A DNA stretch of 50,879 bases from Opitutales bacterium (GCA_020831525.1 JAFIGH010000032.1:1-50879), one strand, 5' to 3'. Counted from the stretch's first letter, positions 35,576 through 45,667 are shown. Made by a program: numbers and translations. The notes: generated by a model from the letters alone, not told the origin.

Positions 35576-36310
35576 ATGAAGGTATTGCTCAACGGTGCCA
35601 AAGGGCGCATGGGACAGACGTTGCTCCGCCTCGCCCCGGAACACAGCGTCGACTTCTCGCCGTGTCTCGACGCGGGAGACGCGCTGCCGTCCGCGCTCGA
35701 CGGGATTGTCGGCGTCATTGACTTCAGCCACCACACGGCGACCGCACCGCTCGCGGCGCTCTGCGGGGAGAGCGGTGTGCCGCTTCTCATCGGGACGACC
35801 GGCCACAACCCCGCTGAGCGCGCGCAGATCGAAAAGGCCGCGGAGCGGTGCGCCGTTCTCTGGTCGGGCAACTACTCGGTGGGCGTCAACCTCCTCTTCT
35901 GGCTGACCCGGCGGGCGGCGGAGATTCTCGACGCATCCTACGATGCCGAGGTGCTGGAGATGCACCACCGCCATAAGAAGGACGCCCCCAGCGGCACGGC
36001 GGAGAATCTTGTCGAAGCCATCCGCGAGGCGCGGTCGCTTGCCGCCGGAGTGGTCCGTCACGGCCGCGAGGGGATCACGGGCGAGCGTCCCCGCGACGAG
36101 ATCGGCGTGCATGCCGTGCGCGGCGGCGAGATCGTCGGGGAGCACACCGTCTATTTCATCAGTCCACAGGACCGCATCGAACTCACGCACCGCGCCTCCG
36201 ACCGCGCGATTTTTGCGGCGGGCGCTCTGCGCGGCATCCGCTGGCTGGCCGGCAAGGCACCGGGAGTCTACCGCATGGAAGACGTCCTCGGTCTGAGCGG
36301 CCGGGAGTGA
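35576..36310 (+). CDS. dapB: 4-hydroxy-tetrahydrodipicolinate reductase
   Basis: Lysine and diaminopimelate pathway enzyme reducing the DapA product with NAD(P)H. The 244 residues show the nucleotide motif NGAKGRMG, LLIGTTGHNPAERAQIE, NYSVGVNLLFWL and the DapB signature EMHHRHKKDAPSGTA. The ATG at 35576 begins the Rossmann strand MKVLLNGA; an ATG nine bases earlier is equally possible. ruvA follows 43 bases downstream on the same strand. Confidence 0.95.
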   Translation: MKVLLNGAKGRMGQTLLRLAPEHSVDFSPCLDAGDALPSALDGIVGVIDFSHHTATAPLAALCGESGVPLLIGTTGHNPAERAQIEKAAERCAVLWSGNYSVGVNLLFWLTRRAAEILDASYDAEVLEMHHRHKKDAPSGTAENLVEAIREARSLAAGVVRHGREGITGERPRDEIGVHAVRGGEIVGEHTVYFISPQDRIELTHRASDRAIFAAGALRGIRWLAGKAPGVYRMEDVLGLSGRE

Positions 36311-36353
36311 CCATAGCGGTGCCCCGTCCAGATATCCCGAACCACCCTACGGC

Positions 36354-36968
36354 ATGATTGTCCACCTCAGCGGAACCCTCCTCGAAGCGACCCCACTCGA
36401 AGCCGTCGTCGACGTCGGCGGCGTGGGCTACGCCGTGGCTATTCCCGTGACCACGGCGGAGAAGCTCCCCTCCCCCGGCAAGAGCGTTAGCCTGCACACC
36501 CTCGCTGTATACCGGGAGGATGCACAGACGCTCTACGGATTTCACCGTCGCGAAGAGCGCGACTTTTTCCGCCTCCTCACGGAAAAGGTCAGCGGCATCG
36601 GCCCGAAGCTGGCCCTTGCCATCATGAGTGGCCTTTCCCTCGCCAGCCTGCGCCAGGCAATCGCCACGGGAGACGCCGCAACGCTTGCGAAGTGTCCGGG
36701 TATCGGACGCAAAACGGCAGAGCGCCTGTGTCTCGAACTCAAGGATAAGGTCGGTCTCCCCGCCGCCGCTTCGCCGGGCGTAACCACTTCCGGCGCAGGC
36801 GGGGGCGCGTCCGCGGCGGGCGGCGACACCCGCGTCAGCGATGCCGTCGCAGCTCTCGTCGCCCTCGGTTTCAAGCTGGAAGCGGCGGACCGGGCAGTGC
36901 GCCGCGTCCTTGACAAGGCGGATGGCGGCGTGACCACCGAGGAGCTGGTGCGTGCCGCTCTGCGCTGA
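36354..36968 (+). CDS. ruvA: Holliday junction branch-migration protein RuvA
   Basis: DNA-binding subunit of the RuvABC resolvasome, 204 residues. Domain I begins MIVHLSGTLLE with VVDVGGVGYAVAIP. Domain II has helix-hairpin-helix motifs (VSGIGPKLALAIMSGL and CPGIGRKTAERLCLELKDK). A flexible Gly/Ala linker precedes the C-terminal RuvB-contact domain (VAALVALGFKLEAADRAV). No ruvB or ruvC follows in the window. The tRNA-Lys gene lies about 200 bases downstream. Confidence 0.96.
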   Translation: MIVHLSGTLLEATPLEAVVDVGGVGYAVAIPVTTAEKLPSPGKSVSLHTLAVYREDAQTLYGFHRREERDFFRLLTEKVSGIGPKLALAIMSGLSLASLRQAIATGDAATLAKCPGIGRKTAERLCLELKDKVGLPAAASPGVTTSGAGGGASAAGGDTRVSDAVAALVALGFKLEAADRAVRRVLDKADGGVTTEELVRAALR

Positions 36969-37170
36969 GCGCGGCTGACGGAGGGGCAGACGCCGAGGGG
37001 ACAAAACCGCTCCGGCCTTGGGCGCAAAGCAAATCACCTCTAAGGGATTGCAGGGACGTAAGAAATCCGTCATATATCCCATACATCTTGCATTTGTTCC
37101 GCTTTTTCGACTTGCTTAACACTTTCTCACGGCCCTTATCTAAACCTTCATTGATGACATGAAAAGTCGC

Positions 37171-37246
37171 GGGCGATTAGCTCAGTTGGTAGAGCAGGAG
37201 ACTTTTAATCTCTTGGTCCAGGGTTCGAGTCCCTGATCGCCCACCA
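37171..37246 (+). tRNA. tRNA-Lys(TTT)
   Basis: The 76-base cloverleaf has acceptor GGGCGAT/ATCGCCC, anticodon loop CTTTTAA (anticodon TTT), GGTTCGAGTCC T-arm and encoded CCA. TTGCTT and TTATCT 18 bases apart, about 60 bases upstream, are a weak promoter candidate. Confidence 0.97.
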
Positions 37247-37381
37247 TTTTCCAGCTGCAAATACACCAAAAATGAAGGCCACCAACCAACCACCCCAATG
37301 AAGCCGCTCTTACCGATCATACAGGGCGCAGGACGCCGAAGCCGTCGCACATTTGCTGAAAATCCAGAAACTCAGTCGCTC

Positions 37382-38044
37382 ATGAAAAAAGTTGTCATCA
37401 TCGAAGACCAAACCGCCGTGCGGGAAATGATCGCCCAGATCGTCCACGCCGAACCCGGATACGAAGTCGCGGCCGAGTGCGGCGACGGGCAAAGCGCCCT
37501 CGAAACCTGCCTGCGCCTCAAACCGGACTTCATCATCCTTGATGTGATGCTTCCGGGGCTCAATGGTGCCGAGGTGCTCCGCCGTTTTTCCAAGCAACTG
37601 CCCAACGCGCGCGTGCTCGTATTCTCCGGATACCAGGACTCCGCGCTCCTGCGCGAACTCCTCGAAGCCGGTGCCCACGGCTTTATCGGCAAATCCGCCC
37701 CGCTCACAGAACTGCAGAAAGGCATCCAGGTCGTCGCCGGCGGCGGCAGCTACTTCAGTCCCGAGGTCGCGCAGATTCTTCGCGAGGCCATGACCAACCC
37801 GGCGGGGGTGGCCAACCCGGCCGTGCACCGCCTCACCGCCCGTGAGCGCGAAATCCTGCAGCTCATCGCCGAGAGTTACAGCACCAAGGAAATCGCGAAC
37901 AAGCTGCGCATCAGCGTGAAAACAGCGGAAAACCACCGCACCAACCTGATGAAGAAGCTCGACCTGCACGATATCGCGAGCCTCACCCGTTTCGCCATCG
38001 AATACGGCATCATCGAGCCGCCCACGCGCCCGTCGCTTTCCTGA
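37382..38044 (+). CDS. NarL/LuxR-type response regulator
   Basis: A 220-residue two-component regulator. The receiver domain has the acidic pair in VVIIEDQ, the phospho-acceptor Asp54 in IILDVMLPG, and the conserved Lys in GFIGKS. The C-terminal LuxR helix-turn-helix begins [20 protein letters not shown] with [16 protein letters not shown]. The ATG at 37382 starts the receiver; a 28-residue in-frame extension is not family-like. No sensor kinase lies nearby, so its signal is unknown. Confidence 0.94.
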   Translation: MKKVVIIEDQTAVREMIAQIVHAEPGYEVAAECGDGQSALETCLRLKPDFIILDVMLPGLNGAEVLRRFSKQLPNARVLVFSGYQDSALLRELLEAGAHGFIGKSAPLTELQKGIQVVAGGGSYFSPEVAQILREAMTNPAGVANPAVHRLTAREREILQLIAESYSTKEIANKLRISVKTAENHRTNLMKKLDLHDIASLTRFAIEYGIIEPPTRPSLS

Positions 38045-38296
38045 GGGGGGGGGCCGGCACCTAAAGTAACCGCCGCCCGCAAGCCACCTGCCTTTTCGGG
38101 TGCCCCGTGTCGGCGCGACCCATCAGCGGCGCCGGATTTTCGTTCTTTGTGCGGTTCGTGCTTGCACTTCCGCAAGCTATGGGAAAGCCTCCGATTCTGT
38201 CCGCCGGAGCACCTGCATTCCAGCGGCTGCGGAGGCTTGCCTCCCGTCAATTCCTCGCGGGAAACAGAACTTTCCATAAGCAATCGATACAACTCT

Positions 38297-38872
38297 ATGT
38301 TCAAGGCTTCCAGTTGGCACCGGCTCCTCTTCGCGACCGCGGCAATTCTCACCCTCGCCGCCTGCACCCAGCGTCAGGCACCTGACCCCTCCATGACAGC
38401 GGTCGCGGGCCAACGCACGGCAGGAGATTCGCTCGACTGGATCAGTCCCGAGGATGTCGCCCGCGCCGAGGCACTGGGGCTGTCCATGCGCGACGCCGCC
38501 TTCGACGCGAACGGCGACGGCGAGCGTATTGAAGGCCTCCTCCCGTCCGTCTACTTCGATTTCGACCAGTCCAACATCCGCGCGGACGACCGCCCGGCTC
38601 TGCAGGAAGCCTACGACTACCTGCAGAATAACCGCGAGGCCCGTCTCATCATCGAAGGCCACTGCGACTGGCGCGGCACCACGGAATACAACATGGCCCT
38701 CGGCGACCGCCGCGCGCGCAGCGCAAAGCAATACCTTACCCAGCTCGGAATCGCGGACGAACGGATCGAAACCGTATCCTACGGCGATCTCCAAGCCGAG
38801 ACGGAGGCGGACGAAAGGCAGATGGCCCGCGACCGACGGGCCGACCTCATTATTGTACGCGCCCGGCGCTGA
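38297..38872 (+). CDS. pal: Peptidoglycan-associated (Pal-like) OmpA-family lipoprotein
   Basis: Outer-membrane lipoprotein linking the membrane to peptidoglycan, 191 residues. The lipobox is LAAC at about residues 20-23. The OmpA-like domain shows VYFDFDQSNIRADDRPAL, IIEGHCDWRGTTEYNMALG and DRRARSAKQYL. No tol genes or tol-like neighbours are in the window, so the Pal name is by domain and length. The ATG at 38297 gives a standard signal peptide. The 252 bases before it carry a G run and no gene. Confidence 0.9.
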   Translation: MFKASSWHRLLFATAAILTLAACTQRQAPDPSMTAVAGQRTAGDSLDWISPEDVARAEALGLSMRDAAFDANGDGERIEGLLPSVYFDFDQSNIRADDRPALQEAYDYLQNNREARLIIEGHCDWRGTTEYNMALGDRRARSAKQYLTQLGIADERIETVSYGDLQAETEADERQMARDRRADLIIVRARR

Positions 38873-39038
38873 AACGTCCCCGGACTCCCTCGCCGAGGCC
38901 TGACTACGGCGGACAGGCGCAGAAATGCCCGCCTCTGCGTAAGCATAGCGTAGCATGTGGAACGGCAGTTGCACGGTCGCCGCACTTTACTCTTTTCCGC
39001 TTGAAAGAGCGCAATCGGCCTTCATTGATGGCTGCGCA

Positions 39039-41138
39039 ATGAAGCCATATCCGGGTATTCTCGCCGCCGTCGCGGTCTCAATAACCTGTCTCTTGCCCTG
39101 CGGAACGACTGCCGATTCCGGCTTTATTCCCCTGGAAGACTTGTTCCGCGACGCCGATCACGCCCGCGTAATTCTCTCCCCTGACGGAAAGTATCTTGCG
39201 GGCAGCCGCTGGGAGGAGGTCCGCCGGGACGATTGGCAGGAAATCACATTTAGTATCAATCTCGACACACGCGATGCGACCGTCCTCAACGACGGGAGAG
39301 AACAGAACATCCGCACTGTCTCGTTTGTCTCCGACAGCCGCCTTATCCTAGGCTACCTGCGGGGAACCCTCTGGAGCGGAAGCCGCTGGCTCACGGGCGA
39401 GGGCGGGTGGCGCACGGTGGACGCCGGCGGCGACAACCTGCTCGAACTCATTCCCACGGAGTCGCGGGCGCAAACCTCGCGGGTTCCCAACCGCGACCTC
39501 GTCTTTGCCAGCCATCTATACAGCCTTCCGGATGATCCCGACCACGCGGTCATGGCAATGTTCAGCTATCGACCGTACAACTCAATGATCATGCGAAGCC
39601 GCGGACGCTATCCGTTTCCACCCGCCGAGGGCGGGCTCTTCCGTGTCAACGTCCGGAATGCGGAGACCCGCCGGATCGCCACCGACACAAAGACGACGAT
39701 CAATTGGTGGTTGGACGCGGAGGGTGAGCCCGCTCTTGCCATGGCGGTGCCTACCGCCCGTGTCGACCGCTACGGCGCCATCGTCGACCGCGACTGGCGC
39801 CAGACACTGCCGCGCAGATTATTCCTCGTTGAAGGGGGAGAACCCGCCGCGCCGCTGCCCCTTGAACTTGGAACCGTGGCCGAAGACCTGCCTCTTGTCT
39901 TCGCCAGCCCTTTCTTCGCGCCCGAGCGCAAGCGGCTCTATTTCCGCTCCCAAATGCACACGGACACGGTCGCGGTCGTCGCGATGGACTTGGATTCGTT
40001 CGATGTGGAGGTTGTCCATGAGCATCCGGAGGCGGACATCGAAGCCGTCTACCTCGACCGCTTCACGCGTGAACTCATTGGCTACCGGATCGGCAAAGGC
40101 CGCGGCTCGTTCATTTACGTCGACGATGAGCTTGCCGCCCTCGCCCGCCGCATCGACGCCGCCCTGCCCGACTCCGTCAACCAAATTGTCAGCTACGACC
40201 GGGACCGCCGCCGTTTCCTCATTCGCTCCTTCACAACCGACTTTCCCGTGCTGAAGTACATTCTCGATCTCGACCGGGGATCCCTTGAGGAAGTCTACAA
40301 TCCTGCCCCGTGGCTCAGCGAGTACACCTTCAGCCCCATGGAGCCCGTTGAATTCGACGCCCGCGACGGCGTGCGGATACACGGATACCTCACGAAACCA
40401 CACCGCGCCGACCCCGGCGCGCGACATCCGCTCATTCTCCTCGTTCACGGCGGCCCGTGGCTTCGCGACAACTGGGCCTTCAGCACGCAAGTGCAGTTTC
40501 TCGCCGACCGGGGATACGCGGTGCTGCAAGTGAATTTCCGCGGATCGCTCGGCTACGGCTTTCGCTTCATGGAACTCTCGAAGCGACAATTCGGCAAGGC
40601 GATGCAGGACGACCTCACCGATGCCGTGCGCTGGGCCGTCGACGAAGGAATCGCCGACCCCGACCGCATCGGAATCATGGGCGCAAGCTACGGTGGTTAC
40701 GCCGCCATGGCGGGTCTGGCGTTTACCCCCGAACTCTACCGCGTGGGGATTTCACTCGTAGGCGTCTTCGACCTCACCCGGCAAATCAGCGACTACCGCC
40801 ACTACGGATTTGATTTCGCCCATGAATTCTGGGTCAATTGGGTGGGCGATGCCACGGACGACCGCGCCGCGCTCCGCGCCGTGTCGCCTATGTTCCACAC
40901 CGATAGGATACGGGCTCCGGTATTCCTCTACCACGGCTACCGCGACGGTCAGGCGCGCATCAATCAGGCTTTCGAATTTTCCCGGGCTTTGGAAAGAAGC
41001 GGCGTCGATGTCACCCGCGACTTCCGCCGCAACGAGGGACACGGAATCTTTGAGGAGGACAACCGCATTGATGTGTACCGGAAACTGGAGGCATTTCTTC
41101 GCAAACAAATGCCCAGCGACTTGATGAAAACGGAATAG
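39039..41138 (+). CDS. S9-family prolyl oligopeptidase-type serine peptidase
   Basis: An exported 699-residue peptidase. After a signal peptide (MKPYPGILAAVAVSITCLL) comes a beta-propeller region, then the alpha/beta-hydrolase domain: oxyanion-side LILLVHGGPWLRDNW, nucleophile GASYGGYAAM, acid YHGYRDGQARI and His in NEGHGI. It probably degrades peptides in the periplasm or outside the cell. The ATG at 39039 is chosen for the signal peptide; a start at 38955 is less likely. Converges on the dienelactone hydrolase-like gene with a 31-base gap. Confidence 0.93.
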   Translation: MKPYPGILAAVAVSITCLLPCGTTADSGFIPLEDLFRDADHARVILSPDGKYLAGSRWEEVRRDDWQEITFSINLDTRDATVLNDGREQNIRTVSFVSDSRLILGYLRGTLWSGSRWLTGEGGWRTVDAGGDNLLELIPTESRAQTSRVPNRDLVFASHLYSLPDDPDHAVMAMFSYRPYNSMIMRSRGRYPFPPAEGGLFRVNVRNAETRRIATDTKTTINWWLDAEGEPALAMAVPTARVDRYGAIVDRDWRQTLPRRLFLVEGGEPAAPLPLELGTVAEDLPLVFASPFFAPERKRLYFRSQMHTDTVAVVAMDLDSFDVEVVHEHPEADIEAVYLDRFTRELIGYRIGKGRGSFIYVDDELAALARRIDAALPDSVNQIVSYDRDRRRFLIRSFTTDFPVLKYILDLDRGSLEEVYNPAPWLSEYTFSPMEPVEFDARDGVRIHGYLTKPHRADPGARHPLILLVHGGPWLRDNWAFSTQVQFLADRGYAVLQVNFRGSLGYGFRFMELSKRQFGKAMQDDLTDAVRWAVDEGIADPDRIGIMGASYGGYAAMAGLAFTPELYRVGISLVGVFDLTRQISDYRHYGFDFAHEFWVNWVGDATDDRAALRAVSPMFHTDRIRAPVFLYHGYRDGQARINQAFEFSRALERSGVDVTRDFRRNEGHGIFEEDNRIDVYRKLEAFLRKQMPSDLMKTE

Positions 41139-41169
41139 TTGAAACCGCTACCGGCTCCACCCGCCGAAA

Positions 41170-41955
41170 TCAGCGCCCGAAGATTTCCTCGCAAAAGTCC
41201 CAGAAGATCGCCCATGAGCGGCGGGCGGCGGAGGCATCGTAGCGTGCGCCCGGAGAATCGGCCGCGGGATCGGTGAAGCTGTGCACGGCACCGCCGAATT
41301 TCACCATTTCCCAGTCGGCCCGCACCTTGCGCATCTCATCCTGGAAATCCTGCACCTCACCCTCGGGCACATACGGGTCGGAATCGCCGTGCAGCACCAG
41401 AACAACGGGCTTGACGGAGCCTTCCCGCGTGGCCGGGCGCGGCGACTCCAAATTTCCGTGAAACGAAACCACTCCCGCCAAATCGAGCCCGTCGCGCGCC
41501 ATCTCGAGGACAGCGGTCCCGCCGAAGCAAAAGCCGATGGCGATCACCTTGGACGGATCCACCCCGTCCTGCGCCTGGAGAATCTCAAGATTTTTCCCCG
41601 CGCGCGCGCGCAACTCCGAACGGTCGCCGCCGCGCAGTTTGCCCGCCGCCTGGGCGGCCTCCTGGGCATTGCCGGGGCGCGTCTCCGTCCCGTAGACATC
41701 GGCAACGTAAGCATTGTACCCCCGCTCCGCAATCTTCCGCGCCATCTCCTCGAAGTAGCTGCGCGGCCCCATCCAGTCGTGGACGATGAGAATCGCGGGC
41801 CGCGCCTCCGCCGCCTCCGCGGGCACCGCGAGGTATCCGAGGAAATCCGCCCCCTTCCACTCGAAGGGCACCGGCGCGGACGTCACGGAGGCTCCGTGGG
41901 CGACGGCGGAAAGGAGGGAGATACAAAAGATCAGAGAAGGCGGAATCCGGCGCAT
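41170..41955 (-). CDS. Exported dienelactone hydrolase-family protein
   Basis: An alpha/beta hydrolase of 261 residues with the DLH pattern: AILIVHDWMGPRSYFEEMA, nucleophile Cys in GFCFGG, acid in LHGDSDPYVPE and His in GGAVHSFTDP. It has an N-terminal signal peptide (LIFCISLLSAVAHGA), so it acts outside the cytoplasm, which is common for this branch. The natural substrate is unknown. The ATG at 41955 precedes the signal peptide. It is divergent from rpsA over a 224-base gap. Confidence 0.92.
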   Translation of the reverse strand: MRRIPPSLIFCISLLSAVAHGASVTSAPVPFEWKGADFLGYLAVPAEAAEARPAILIVHDWMGPRSYFEEMARKIAERGYNAYVADVYGTETRPGNAQEAAQAAGKLRGGDRSELRARAGKNLEILQAQDGVDPSKVIAIGFCFGGTAVLEMARDGLDLAGVVSFHGNLESPRPATREGSVKPVVLVLHGDSDPYVPEGEVQDFQDEMRKVRADWEMVKFGGAVHSFTDPAADSPGARYDASAARRSWAIFWDFCEEIFGR

Positions 41956-42179
41956 AGGAAAAGCGTGGAGATTCGTCGGCGCGGAATCAAATCCAATCCG
42001 CCCGTCATTTTTTCTTGCAAGGATGCCCGCTGTTCCCGACGTTCTTCCGTTTCCCGCGTACCGAAAACCGGGAATCCTCACACCGTAAATTCAACAACAA
42101 CCAACAAACGTCAAACCCTCAACCCGGCCGCGGCGATGCACACCGGCGGAACCGCGCACCGGCTCAGACGCATATCATT

Positions 42180-43835
42180 ATGTCCTCCGTAATGGAAGAA
42201 CTCCTGGCTGAAAGCAATCTCCAGACCCTGGAAGAAGGCCAGATCATCAAAGGCACTGTCACGGAAATCCGTGAGAACGAAGTCATCCTCGACCTTGGCG
42301 CAAAAGCCGAGGGCATCGTCCCGACAAGCGAGTTTCTCGACGTCGGCGAGCTGAACATCGGCGAAGAAATCGAAGTTTACCTCGAGAAGATCGAAGACCG
42401 CGACGGCAACCCCGTCATCTCTTATGACAAAGCCCAGCAGAAGAAAAACTGGGAGAACATCCTCTCCAAGTGCGAGGAAGGCTCTGTCATCAGCGGCCGC
42501 GTCCGCGGCAAGGTGAAGGGCGGCCTCATCGTCAACATCGGCGTCGACGCCTTCCTCCCCGCCTCGCAGATCGACATCCAGCCGCCCAAAAACCTCGATC
42601 AGTATGTAGGCCAAACCTACGACTTCAAGGTCCTCAAGATCAATCAGGAGCGGCGCAACATCGTCATCTCCCGCCGCGAACTCATCGAGGAACAGCGCCT
42701 CGAAAAGCGCCGCAAGCTCCTTTCCGAAATCAAGCCGGGCGACGTCCGCCGCGGCGCGGTGAAGAACATCACCGACTACGGTGCCTTCGTCGATCTCGAC
42801 GGTCTCGACGGTCTCCTCCACATCACCGACATGTCGTGGGGACGCATCAGCCATCCCTCCGAAATGCTCAAGGTGGGCGAGGAGATCAGCATCATGATCA
42901 TCGACGTCGACCGCGACCGCGAGCGCGTCTCCCTCGGCCTCAAGCAAACCACGGAAAACCCGTGGGACGGCATCGAGAACCGCTACCCGGTCAACGCCAA
43001 GGTGCGCGGCAAAGTCGTCAACCTCGTACCCTACGGTGCCTTCGTCGAACTGGAGGAAGGTGTCGAGGGTCTCGTGCATATCACCGAGCTTTCGTGGACC
43101 AAGCGCGTCGGCAAGCCGGGCGAGGTCCTCAAGGTGGGCGACGAAGTCGAAGCCGTCGTCCTCGGCATCCAGAAGGACGACCAGAAGATCAGCCTCTCCA
43201 TCCGCCAGCTCGAAACCAACCCGTGGGACATGGCCCGCCACAACTACCCGGTGGGCGCCCGTGTGCGCGGCAAGGTGCGCAACCTCACGAGCTACGGCGC
43301 CTTCGTCGAACTCGAGGAGGGCATCGACGGCATGGTGCACGTCTCCGACATGTCGTGGACGCGTAAGATCAACCACCCGTCCGAAGCGGTCAAGAAGGGC
43401 GACGAAGTCGACGCCATCGTCCTCGACGTCGATCCGAGCCAGCAGCGCATCAGCCTCGGCATGAAGCAGTTGACCAACGACCCGTGGGACGAAATCGACA
43501 CCCACTTCAAGATCGGCGACCTCGTCAAGGGCACCGTCAACAAGATCACCAACTACGGCGCCTTTGTGGAACTGAAGGAAGGGATCGACGGGCTTGTGCA
43601 TATCAGCCAGATCGACGAAGAGCGCGTCGAGCGCGTGAAGGACCACCTCAAGGTCGACGACGAGATCACCGCGCGCGTCATCAAGATCGACCGCGACGAG
43701 CGCCGCATCGGCCTGAGTATCAAGGCCGCCAACTACAGCGAATCCGAACTGGCGGCCGAATCCGCCGCCTTCGATTCACTCGGCGGCGACGAACTCACGA
43801 GCCTCGGCGACATCCTCGACGAAGCCACCCGCTAA
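42180..43835 (+). CDS. rpsA: 30S ribosomal protein S1
   Basis: Binds mRNA on the small ribosomal subunit. The 551 residues contain six S1 domains at about 19-85, 100-167, 185-255, 270-342, 357-429 and 443-516. Domains 3-6 show the YGAFVxL pattern in a row (DYGAFVDL, PYGAFVEL, SYGAFVEL, NYGAFVEL), as in full bacterial S1. The ATG at 42180 is preferred over an in-frame start 55 codons upstream, which has no S1-like sequence. A strong terminator follows. Confidence 0.96.
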   Translation: MSSVMEELLAESNLQTLEEGQIIKGTVTEIRENEVILDLGAKAEGIVPTSEFLDVGELNIGEEIEVYLEKIEDRDGNPVISYDKAQQKKNWENILSKCEEGSVISGRVRGKVKGGLIVNIGVDAFLPASQIDIQPPKNLDQYVGQTYDFKVLKINQERRNIVISRRELIEEQRLEKRRKLLSEIKPGDVRRGAVKNITDYGAFVDLDGLDGLLHITDMSWGRISHPSEMLKVGEEISIMIIDVDRDRERVSLGLKQTTENPWDGIENRYPVNAKVRGKVVNLVPYGAFVELEEGVEGLVHITELSWTKRVGKPGEVLKVGDEVEAVVLGIQKDDQKISLSIRQLETNPWDMARHNYPVGARVRGKVRNLTSYGAFVELEEGIDGMVHVSDMSWTRKINHPSEAVKKGDEVDAIVLDVDPSQQRISLGMKQLTNDPWDEIDTHFKIGDLVKGTVNKITNYGAFVELKEGIDGLVHISQIDEERVERVKDHLKVDDEITARVIKIDRDERRIGLSIKAANYSESELAAESAAFDSLGGDELTSLGDILDEATR

Positions 43836-43865
43836 GGACGGCAACCCGTTCCCGCGTAAGCTTTC

Positions 43866-43899
43866 AAGCCCTCCGGTATCCGCCGGAGGGCTTTCTTTT
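43866..43899 (+). terminator. Intrinsic terminator of rpsA
   Basis: AAGCCCTCCGG and CCGGAGGGCTT form an 11-pair stem with a six-base loop, followed by a T-rich tail (TTTCTTTTG), 30 bases after the rpsA stop. Confidence 0.9.
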
Positions 43900-43958
43900 G
43901 TACGGTCCGGAACGCCCCGCGACCCCTGGGGGAAGGCCGCTGCCGCCGGTGTCGGTGT

Positions 43959-45497
43959 CTATGGCTCCTCAACGTAGCGCCGCACCGTGCGCCGGTCCAC
44001 GCCGAGGCGGTGCGCCGCCGCGCCGTAGCTCCCCGCCGCCCGGTAGACCCGTCGGCAATAGGCGCGCTGCATGGCCTCCATCGAAAGCGACCCCTCCCGG
44101 AAGCCGTGAATGTCATCGCCGTCCTCTACGGTTCCGCCGCCCGCCGCGAGCGGGCGGTAGTCACCGCGGATAGCAATATTGCGCACACACTGCTCCAACT
44201 CACGGAAATTCCCCGGCCATGCGTAGGCTGCGCCGAGATGATTCCGGATCCACCGTGCGGCCTCGTCCGCCAGTTCGTCCACGTCGCCCTCCCCCGCCAC
44301 ACGGCGCGCGAGAAACCGCAGGAGATGATCCAGTTCCGCGGGATCGTCGCGCAACTGCTCCGCGAGCGGCGGTGTTTCCACCCGGTCGGAACACAAGCGG
44401 TAGTAAAAGTCCTCGCGGAACCGCCCGGACTCCACCTCCCGCCGAAGGTCCCGGTTGGTTGCCGCAATGAGCTTGCCGGGAAAGCGCCGCGAGGTCGAAT
44501 CACCGATGCGGTGAAACGTTCGCGCCTGGAGGACGCGCAACAGCTTCACCTGAATCGCGCCGTCAAGCTCCCCGATCTCGTCGAGAAACACGCTCCCGTG
44601 CGCGGGGCACGCCTCCAGCCACCCCTCGCGGTCCGTCCAGGCACCCGTAAACGCCCCCTTGCGGTGTCCGAAGAGCTCCGATTCGATGAGCGTCGGGGTA
44701 AGGGCCGAGAGATTCAGCGGGAAAAAACCCTCGGCGAAATCCTCGGCGAACCGGCCCTTCCCGGCATCGAAAGGAATGTACCGCGACAATCCGATGGCGC
44801 GGGCCACCAACTCCTTTCCCGTGCCCGTCGGCCCGGTCACGAGAGTCGCCATGTCGCCCATGCGCGAAAACATCGACCGCCGGTAGCGGTGCAGGTCGTG
44901 CGTGAAAATCGATTGCCAGATGCCCGCGCGCAACCGCGCCATCGCGGGCGAACGACCGACCAGCGAGGAAGCAATGTGGCGGTACGCTCTCCGGACCTGA
45001 AAGAAGCACGCAAACAGGTGCGGCGTGTCTTCCTCCGCCTCCAGTACCGCACCCGCCACGCTCCGCTGCCGCTCAAACTCAGCCGCGAAACGCCGGTAGA
45101 GAACGCCGGTCGGACGCGCCGTTGCCCTCCCTTGCAGCGCGTCTTCTGTCAGCCGGTCCATATCCGCGCTGAAGCGGTGGAACAGGTGGAAAAGCACCAC
45201 ATGGCCGACAGCCCGCCGCGCCCTCTCTCCCGGCGGCCTGCGCCCGTCCTTCCGCAACGCCTCAAGTAGCTGCGCCGCCCGCTCCCGCAACGCACTCACA
45301 TTGGGGTCGTCCCCGGGCGAAAGCGTAAGATTCCATGGTTCCGGGCGGTCCTTGTACGCCGCGCCGAGTGCTTCCCGCTCCCAACGGATCCGCTCCGGAA
45401 GAAACGGATTCGCATACACCAACCGACCGACCGCCTCCGCAAAAGCTGTCGCTTCCGCGTCCAACACCGCCCGGGCCCGCTTCGAAGACACTTGCAT
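43959..45497 (-). CDS. Sigma-54-dependent transcriptional activator with novel N-terminal domain
   Basis: A 512-residue enhancer-binding protein. The AAA+ domain (about 180-420) has Walker A GPTGTGKE, the sigma-54 contact loop in ESELFGHRKGAFTGA, Walker B SVFLDEIGEL and RFREDFYYRL. The C-terminus is a Fis-type helix-turn-helix (GSYGAAAHRLGVDRRTVRRY). Residues 1-180 are helical and charged, with no receiver, GAF or PAS motif, so the input signal is unknown. It is divergent from the plsC-rhombosortase operon, whose upstream region has a sigma-54-like element; it probably controls that operon. The ATG at 45497 is clear. Confidence 0.92.
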   Translation of the reverse strand: MQVSSKRARAVLDAEATAFAEAVGRLVYANPFLPERIRWEREALGAAYKDRPEPWNLTLSPGDDPNVSALRERAAQLLEALRKDGRRPPGERARRAVGHVVLFHLFHRFSADMDRLTEDALQGRATARPTGVLYRRFAAEFERQRSVAGAVLEAEEDTPHLFACFFQVRRAYRHIASSLVGRSPAMARLRAGIWQSIFTHDLHRYRRSMFSRMGDMATLVTGPTGTGKELVARAIGLSRYIPFDAGKGRFAEDFAEGFFPLNLSALTPTLIESELFGHRKGAFTGAWTDREGWLEACPAHGSVFLDEIGELDGAIQVKLLRVLQARTFHRIGDSTSRRFPGKLIAATNRDLRREVESGRFREDFYYRLCSDRVETPPLAEQLRDDPAELDHLLRFLARRVAGEGDVDELADEAARWIRNHLGAAYAWPGNFRELEQCVRNIAIRGDYRPLAAGGGTVEDGDDIHGFREGSLSMEAMQRAYCRRVYRAAGSYGAAAHRLGVDRRTVRRYVEEP

Positions 45498-45574
45498 ATC
45501 CCGCGCAGGCTACCCGTCTGCGTCCAGCGGGCGAGCGCAAAAGCACCGGGATTATACATTTGATGTCTCCACTG

Positions 45575-45591
45575 CATACAATTTTTGTATG
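45575..45591. promoter_or_regulatory. Inverted repeat, candidate enhancer site
   Basis: CATACAA-TTT-TTGTATG is a perfect palindrome with seven-base arms. It lies 77 bases upstream of the GG of the sigma-54-like element, a usual distance for an enhancer-binding protein, and close to the start of the activator gene. Confidence 0.5.
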
Positions 45592-45667
45592 ATCAACTGA
45601 GAGCACTGATCGTAACGTATTTCTTATCTCCCTGTTCTTTATATACTTAAAATTTTATCCTGAAAAC

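Noticed and set aside
42111-43646. Minus-strand open frame of 511 codons antisense to rpsA
   Set aside because: Its Val/Asp-rich periodic sequence is the mirror of the S1 repeats; no start signal or family.
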